Assembly: GCA_018644665.1 (NCBI GenBank)
Contig: JABGQA010000055.1
Coordinates: forward strand, 1 to 54,414
Direction: 5' to 3'
DNA length: 54,414 bases
Origin: Candidatus Poribacteria bacterium
Lineage (GTDB): Bacteria; Poribacteria; WGA-4E; GCA-2687025
Part shown: piece after piece, positions 50,047 through 54,414 of the stretch
Position numbering within the stretch: position 1 is the first letter of the stretch
Layout: each line of letters opens with the position of its first letter
Notes under the pieces: model-generated
Told to the model about the DNA's origin: nothing
Databases searched by the model: none
Seen by the model: the letters and a program-made list of their open reading frames with translations, nothing else
Made by a program: the position numbers and the translations under genes

Positions 50047-51255
50047 ATGGCGAAGCCTACCCTAGCGCCCGCGGAGCGCATCCGCGTGGCGCTGAATCAC
50101 CAGGAACCGGACCGCGTCCCGCTGGACTTCTCGGCCACCGGTCTGACGGGGCTGCGCGTCGAGGCGCAAGACGCGCTGCTGCGCCACCTTGAAATCGACG
50201 ACATCTCGCGCGTAGTCGTCAACGCGCAGGAGCGGCTGGCGCTGCCCCATGAGGCGCTCCTCGAGCTGTACCCCGCCGACGCCACAGGATGGCTGCCCAC
50301 GCCCGGCCCACTCGTTCCCGAGGATGACGACGGCGAGGAACGCTACGACTGGCTTCCGGTAGTGCACGAGGAGGAGGATCCTCGGGGCGTCGAACTGCCC
50401 AGGATTCCCGTGCGCCGTCTGACCGACGAGTGGGGCGTCGACTGGGAACGCCGAGGGCCGGAGTACGCGTTCCGGCCGCGGACCGTGCCTCTGAGCGGCG
50501 AACTTCCGTCGAACGCCGTGGCCGCGCACGACTTCCCGGACCCCACTGACGAGCGTCGATGGGCGGCGGCGCCCGGCATCGGCGAGCCACCCACGGTCAT
50601 CGGAGGGTATGGCCGAGGCCTTCTCGAGACGGCGCTGCTGCTCCGAGGCAGGCAGGACGTCAACCGCGACCTCGCGCTCGACACGGGTCTGACACAGCCC
50701 ATCATCGAGCGGACGCTCGACGTGAAGATGCGCTACTGGGAGACTCGGCTCGCCGGGCTCGACGAAGCTCCGGCGCTGCTGGTGGAGCGGGAGCGATTCG
50801 ATCTGCTCGACGGCCTCCCCATGGGTGAGTCGACGTTCCGCCAACTCCTGAAGCCGCACTGGGAACAGCTCGTATCGCTCCTCCGGTCGCTGGCGCCTGA
50901 CAGCTCGGTCATGCTATTCGCGAGCGTGTACTCGCATCGCCATGTGCAAGACCTCGTCGACATGGGCTTCGGCGCGGTCAATACGCTGCCCGCCGATGTC
51001 GTCGGCGCGAGCGCGGCGTTCATGAAGCGTGAGTACGGCGATAGCATCGTCTTCTGGGGCGGGGGATCGTGGGCCAAAGCGGAGTTCCTGATGGAGTCGC
51101 CGGGGAAGGCCGCGGACCATATGAAAGCCACGCTCGATGAGATGGCGCCGGGAGGTGGATTCGTCTGGGCGCCCTCGCCCGTCATCGATTCTGACGTCCC
51201 GCCGGAGAACGTCGTGAGCGCCCTAGACACGCTGTTCGAGTACGGTCTATATTGA
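50047..51255 (+). CDS. Uroporphyrinogen decarboxylase (URO-D) family protein
   Basis: 402 residues. The family opening RIRVALNHQEPDRVPLDF is clear, followed by WGVDWER and the late motifs MLFASVYSHRH, LPADVVG and a FVWAPSPVIDSDVPPENVVSALDTLFEYG ending. Members of this broad family include corrinoid methyltransferases (MtaA/CmuA-like) as well as HemE. True HemE is shorter and has conserved Arg/Asp residues not seen here, so I favour a methyltransferase-type or unknown role. The ATG overlaps no neighbour. No corrinoid protein is adjacent. Confidence 0.82.
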   Translation: MAKPTLAPAERIRVALNHQEPDRVPLDFSATGLTGLRVEAQDALLRHLEIDDISRVVVNAQERLALPHEALLELYPADATGWLPTPGPLVPEDDDGEERYDWLPVVHEEEDPRGVELPRIPVRRLTDEWGVDWERRGPEYAFRPRTVPLSGELPSNAVAAHDFPDPTDERRWAAAPGIGEPPTVIGGYGRGLLETALLLRGRQDVNRDLALDTGLTQPIIERTLDVKMRYWETRLAGLDEAPALLVERERFDLLDGLPMGESTFRQLLKPHWEQLVSLLRSLAPDSSVMLFASVYSHRHVQDLVDMGFGAVNTLPADVVGASAAFMKREYGDSIVFWGGGSWAKAEFLMESPGKAADHMKATLDEMAPGGGFVWAPSPVIDSDVPPENVVSALDTLFEYGLY

Positions 51256-51288
51256 CAGTGGCTACCTAGGAACGACCCGGAGGTCCGA

Positions 51289-51813
51289 ATGGACACGCCA
51301 CGGAAGAGCGCGCACACCCATGAGATGACGTGGTGGGAGCGCATGTACGTTCCCGAGGTCTTCAAAGGGCTCGCCACGACGCTCAAGCACATCCCGCAAA
51401 AGAAGAAGACCCTCCAGTACCCGGAGGAACGGCCGGAGCGCCTCCGACCGGAGCCGGAGCGTTACCGTGGGATGCATCGCCTGACGAAGGACCCCGACGG
51501 CCGTGTGAAATGCGTCGCGTGCTTCATGTGCGCCACCGCCTGTCCCGCCGACTGCATCAACATCGTCGCGCAGCCCACCCCGGACGAGTGGACTGACCGC
51601 GAGAAGATGCCCGCGGTATTCGAGATCAACGAACTGCGCTGCATCTTCTGCGGGTACTGCGTCGAGGCATGCCCCGAAGACGCCATCCGCATGGACACGA
51701 ACATCACCGTGCCGGTCTTCGGTCGGCGCGAGGATTTCATCTTCGACCGGGACCGCCTCCTGAGCCACGAGCCCAGAATGGACCTCAACGGGGAGTACAT
51801 GTCCCGCAGGTAG
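51289..51813 (+). CDS. nuoI: NADH-quinone oxidoreductase subunit I-like ferredoxin
   Basis: 174 residues with the NuoI arrangement: an amphipathic N-terminal helix (FKGLATTLKHI) and two 4Fe-4S motifs, CVACFMCATACP (Cys75, 78, 81, 85) and CIFCGYCVEACP (Cys118, 121, 124, 128). NuoI passes electrons along the peripheral arm of complex I. The window has no other nuo gene except a second NuoI-like gene 1.9 kb away, so this may be a dispersed complex I subunit. The ATG has CGGAGG five bases upstream. Confidence 0.9.
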   Translation: MDTPRKSAHTHEMTWWERMYVPEVFKGLATTLKHIPQKKKTLQYPEERPERLRPEPERYRGMHRLTKDPDGRVKCVACFMCATACPADCINIVAQPTPDEWTDREKMPAVFEINELRCIFCGYCVEACPEDAIRMDTNITVPVFGRREDFIFDRDRLLSHEPRMDLNGEYMSRR

Positions 51814-51838
51814 CTCGGAACCCGTCGAGGAGTTCGCC

Positions 51839-52831
51839 ATCAGCGCTCACGGTCCTCTCGTCGATCAGTTCGGTCGCCAGGTCTACAATCTGCGTGTCTC
51901 CGTCACGGACCGCTGCAACTTCCGGTGCGTGTACTGCATGCCCGAGGAGATGCAGTTCATGCCGCGCGCGGAGGTGCTCAGCTTCGAGGAGATCACGCGC
52001 TTCGTGCGGATCGTGGCGGGCATGGGCGTCAACAAGGTGCGTCTCACCGGAGGCGAGCCGCTGGTCCGTCGCGAACTCCCCGAACTCGTCCGTCAGATCG
52101 CGGATGTCGACGGCATCGACGACCTCGCGCTGACGACGAACGGCATTCTCCTGCCGCAGCAGGCCGGGAATCTAAAGGCCGCCGGGCTCCAACGGCTGAA
52201 CGTCAGCCTCGACTCACTGAATCGCGACACCTTCGCAGAACTCACCCGGCGCGATGCTCTCGACAAGGTGCTCGCCGGCATCGACGCGGCGCTGGCGGCC
52301 GGATTCACGCCCTTGAAGGTGAACGCCGTCGCCATACGCGATACGACAAAAGGCGAACTCCTCGAATTCGCGCGGTTCGCGCGGGAGCGGCCGGTGATCA
52401 TCCGCTTCATCGAGTTCATGCCCCTGGACGGCGATGAGCAGTGGTCGCGGGATCAGATCCTGACCGGCGACGAGATCATAGAGCGGATCGGCGCGGTGTA
52501 TCCGTTGGACGTCGTGCCGGGGCGTGGCAGCCAACCGGCGCAGCGCTATCGCTTCCGAGACGGCGCCGGCGAGATCGGCATCATAGCCACGGTCACGGAG
52601 CCGTTCTGCGACCAGTGCGACCGCATACGCCTTACCGCCGACGGCAAACTACGCAACTGCCTGTTCGCCTTGGACGAGACGGACATCCGGGCGCTGCTCC
52701 GGGGTGGCGCGGACGACGACGCCATCGCCGCAGCCGTCACCGCGTCCGTCTGGGCCAAGTGGCGTGGACACCTCATCAACCAGACGGAGTTCGCGCGACC
52801 GGGGCGTAGCATGTCCCAAATCGGTGGATAG
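51839..52831 (+). CDS. moaA: GTP 3',8-cyclase MoaA (apparent ATC start)
   Basis: 330 residues if started at 51839. This radical SAM enzyme converts GTP to the cyclic intermediate of molybdopterin. DQFGRQVYNLRVSVTDRCNF leads into the CxxxCxxC cluster (Cys26, 30, 33), GGEPLVR and LTTNGILL follow, then the C-terminal second cluster (CDQCDRIR, LRNCLF) and the terminal Gly-Gly needed for activity. No ATG, GTG or TTG lies in frame upstream. The first canonical start is GTG 51929, which would delete two of the three SAM-cluster cysteines. GAGGAG lies seven bases before the ATC at 51839, so I use ATC. It follows nuoI by 25 bases. Confidence 0.92.
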   Translation: MSAHGPLVDQFGRQVYNLRVSVTDRCNFRCVYCMPEEMQFMPRAEVLSFEEITRFVRIVAGMGVNKVRLTGGEPLVRRELPELVRQIADVDGIDDLALTTNGILLPQQAGNLKAAGLQRLNVSLDSLNRDTFAELTRRDALDKVLAGIDAALAAGFTPLKVNAVAIRDTTKGELLEFARFARERPVIIRFIEFMPLDGDEQWSRDQILTGDEIIERIGAVYPLDVVPGRGSQPAQRYRFRDGAGEIGIIATVTEPFCDQCDRIRLTADGKLRNCLFALDETDIRALLRGGADDDAIAAAVTASVWAKWRGHLINQTEFARPGRSMSQIGG

Positions 52832-52852
52832 CCACGGCTCGGGAGGAACGCG

Positions 52853-53590
52853 ATGAGAACCGCGAACCCCGCCCTGAAGGCCAGTACGTTCACGAGGACC
52901 ACGGTCGTACCTGAATCCGAGTCGATGACGATTCAGGGTACGGTCAACAAGGCCTTCCTGATCCTGCTCGTCCTCGTCGGGGCGGCTTACACGACGTGGG
53001 GACTCACGTTCCAGGGTCGCGACGTGGCGCTGCCGTTGATGGGCCTTGGGCTCATCGGCGGGTTGATCGTGGGGATCGTCACGGTCGTCAAGCACGAATG
53101 GGCCCCCATCACGGCGCCGATCTATGGCGCTTTGCAGGGCTTCTTCCTCGGCGGCGTGTCGGCGGTCGCGAACATGATGTATCCGGGCGTCGTGCCGCAG
53201 GCGGTCGGTCTCACGTTCGGGACGGCGTTCTGCCTTCTGCTGGCGTACAAGTCGGGGCTCATCAAGGCGACGGAGAACTTCAAGCTCGGCGTGGCGGCCG
53301 CCACGGGCGGGATATTCGCCGTCTACATGGTCTCGTTCATCATGGGGATGTTCGGCGCGAGCGTGCCGTTCATCCACAGTAGCGGGGTCATCGGGATCGG
53401 GTTCAGCCTGTTCGTGGTCGTGTTGGCGGCGCTGAACCTCGTGCTCGACTTCGACTTCATCGAGCAGGGCGCGGAGACGCACGCGCCGAAGCACATGGAG
53501 TGGTACGCCGCGTTCGGGTTGATGGTCACGCTCATATGGCTGTACCTCGAAATCCTCAGGCTACTCATGAAGCTACGGAGCAATGACTAG
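52853..53590 (+). CDS. Bax inhibitor-1/YccA family membrane protein
   Basis: 245 residues. The N-terminus MRTANPALKASTF is typical of the YccA-like BI-1 subgroup. Seven hydrophobic helices follow (for example FLILLVLVGAAYTTWGL, LIGGLIVGIVTVV, GIGFSLFVVVLAALNLVL), and a conserved LDFDFIEQGAE segment and the last LEILRLLMKL match the family. Related proteins conduct or leak Ca2+ with pH sensing or influence FtsH. GGGAGGA lies four bases before the ATG. It lies between moaA and the second NuoI-like gene. Confidence 0.9.
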   Translation: MRTANPALKASTFTRTTVVPESESMTIQGTVNKAFLILLVLVGAAYTTWGLTFQGRDVALPLMGLGLIGGLIVGIVTVVKHEWAPITAPIYGALQGFFLGGVSAVANMMYPGVVPQAVGLTFGTAFCLLLAYKSGLIKATENFKLGVAAATGGIFAVYMVSFIMGMFGASVPFIHSSGVIGIGFSLFVVVLAALNLVLDFDFIEQGAETHAPKHMEWYAAFGLMVTLIWLYLEILRLLMKLRSND

Positions 53591-53686
53591 GGCCCTAGAA
53601 CGGGCAGACATCGGCATCCGCATCGGATATGATTCCGTCGTGGCACGGCCCGCGCGGTCAAGCGGGCGTCGAGGAAAGGGTACGGG

Positions 53687-54166
53687 TTGAGGCAGTATCT
53701 CCGGAATATCTACGGCACGGTGTGGACATCGATGCTGGGCATGCGCATCACCATGGGCGAGTTCTTCACGCCCGCCGTGACGAGAGAGTACCCGGAGCAT
53801 CATCCCGACATCCCCGAAGGCTCCCGCAACCGTCTGCACAACGAGATGGGCGACTGCGTGGTCTGTCTCGCCTGCGCGAACGACTGCCCGGTGGACTGCA
53901 TCCACATCGAATACGAGGAAGCGCCCAAGGGCATGATCTTCTCGAACACGGCCAAAGGCGTGCCGATTCGCCGGAACGCCGCGCGCTTCGACATCGACAT
54001 GTCGCTCTGCTGCTTCTGCGGTCTCTGCGTCGAGGCGTGCCCGACCGAGTGCCTCACGATGACCAAGGACTTCGAGTACTCGACCTACGATCGCACCGAG
54101 TTGCTTCTGCCGTTCGCGGCGCCGTTCGGGCCTCCCAAGCCCGCCGCCAAGAAGAAGCGCGCGTAA
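53687..54166 (+). CDS. Second NuoI-like 4Fe-4S protein
   Basis: 159 residues with a TTG start at 53687, preceded by AAAGG. It has the NuoI layout: an N-terminal amphipathic helix (RQYLRNIYGTVWTSML), 4Fe-4S motifs CVVCLACANDCP (Cys57, 60, 63, 67) and CFCGLCVEACP (Cys108, 111, 114, 118), and a Lys-rich C-terminus. It is clearly paralogous to the gene at 51289 but divergent (different loops, no insert). Which of the two serves complex I cannot be told from this window; hydrogenase- or Ech-type partners are alternatives. Confidence 0.85.
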   Translation: MRQYLRNIYGTVWTSMLGMRITMGEFFTPAVTREYPEHHPDIPEGSRNRLHNEMGDCVVCLACANDCPVDCIHIEYEEAPKGMIFSNTAKGVPIRRNAARFDIDMSLCCFCGLCVEACPTECLTMTKDFEYSTYDRTELLLPFAAPFGPPKPAAKKKRA

Positions 54167-54185
54167 CCCGTTTCATCCTCAGACG

Positions 54186-54200
54186 GGCCCTGACAGGGCC
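54186..54200. terminator. Short hairpin between convergent genes
   Basis: GGCCCT (54186-54191) and AGGGCC (54195-54200) form a 6-bp stem with loop GAC between the second NuoI-like stop and the minus-strand gene at the edge. Without a T tract it is weak. Confidence 0.35.
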
Positions 54201-54277
54201 TCGTCGACGTGCGCGGCCTCGCGATGCTGCGGTTCCGTTGCCGCCCGCCCGACTGCCACCGGGCTGAGCAGGCGGGG

Positions 54278-54414
54278 TCACTCCGCCATCGGCTCCTCGC
54301 CATCGGGCGGCTCCAGCCCTCGGTAGCCGTTGCGGACGTAGGCGCGCCACTCAGCCTCGTCCTTCTGCACGGCCCCGTTCTCCAGCGCCCACTCGACGAA
54401 CCCGTCAGGCGCGT
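54278..54414 (-). CDS. C-terminal end of an unidentified gene (start beyond window)
   Basis: One minus-strand frame is open from the window edge to a TGA at 54278, giving some 44 residues: DGFVEWALENGAVQKDEAEW, then YVRNGYRGLEPP and an acidic tail. Composition is protein-like and unlike the other frames. I do not recognise a family. It is convergent with the NuoI-like gene. Confidence 0.55.
   Translation of the reverse strand, partial: APDGFVEWALENGAVQKDEAEWRAYVRNGYRGLEPPDGEEPMAE

Overview
The window is GC-rich (roughly two thirds G+C by eye), densely coded on both strands, and has no rRNA, tRNA, CRISPR array or classical insertion sequence that I can see. It looks like the chromosome of an uncultivated Gram-negative bacterium. 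A PorV-type outer-membrane barrel, a complete minC-minD-minE set, lipoproteins and many signal peptides support this. The repertoire (DUF4838, Gfo/Idh/MocA, DegT, LarA-like, Ldh-family and URO-D-family enzymes, PD40 propellers, cohesin/IPT giants, M6 proteases with P domains, long ECF-sigma fusions, DUF4097 proteins) resembles Candidatus Poribacteria, Latescibacterota or related lineages. That placement is inference.

Layout. 1-1.5 kb: end of a DUF4838 protein, then an RDD membrane protein. 1.75-6.0 kb (minus): a giant nucleotide cyclase-CHAT protease-STAND ATPase-TPR protein whose last TPRs are out of frame. Divergent from it are a small BrxF-like P-loop ATPase and a ComEA-like HhH protein. 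7.2-12.5 kb: a secreted cohesin/IPT giant. 12.5-13.35 kb: a cluster of hairpin repeats around a DUF559 nuclease-like gene. 13.35-17.1 kb: CPBP protease, rlmB, a small hypothetical, a RibD_C reductase and asd. 17.2-24.4 kb: a secreted metacaspase, a PD40 protein, a membrane-tethered ECF sigma factor and a LamG protein. 24.6-27.8 kb (minus): larA-like-minC-minD-minE operon. 28.5-33.2 kb: PorV, a PQQ/PD40 lipoprotein and coaBC. 33.7-39.0 kb: a two-domain rhodanese, an oxidoreductase remnant, a HEAT protein, a Gfo/Idh oxidoreductase, a DegT aminotransferase and an MBL hydrolase. 39.3-44.8 kb: DUF2089 plus three DUF4097 beta-repeat proteins. 44.8-54.4 kb: nucleotidyltransferase, Ldh-family dehydrogenase, M6 protease, DUF167, HEAT, URO-D, two NuoI-like ferredoxins, moaA, a Bax-inhibitor-1 protein and a clipped gene at the edge.

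Most novel candidates. (1) A DUF559 gene bracketed by inverted hairpin-bearing ends, with solo copies of the same repeat nearby and 11 kb away, which looks like a minimal mobile or REP-like system. (2) The cyclase-CHAT-STAND-TPR polypeptide beside an orphan BrxF-like ATPase, a plausible conflict or defence locus. (3) The DUF2089/DUF4097 operon, in which each paralogue has homogenised its own repeat signature and the first carries a Fis-type HTH. (4) An ECF sigma factor with a transmembrane helix and a lectin-like exterior, divergent from a secreted lectin-like gene. (5) A moaA whose conserved N-terminus can only be reached from a non-canonical start codon.
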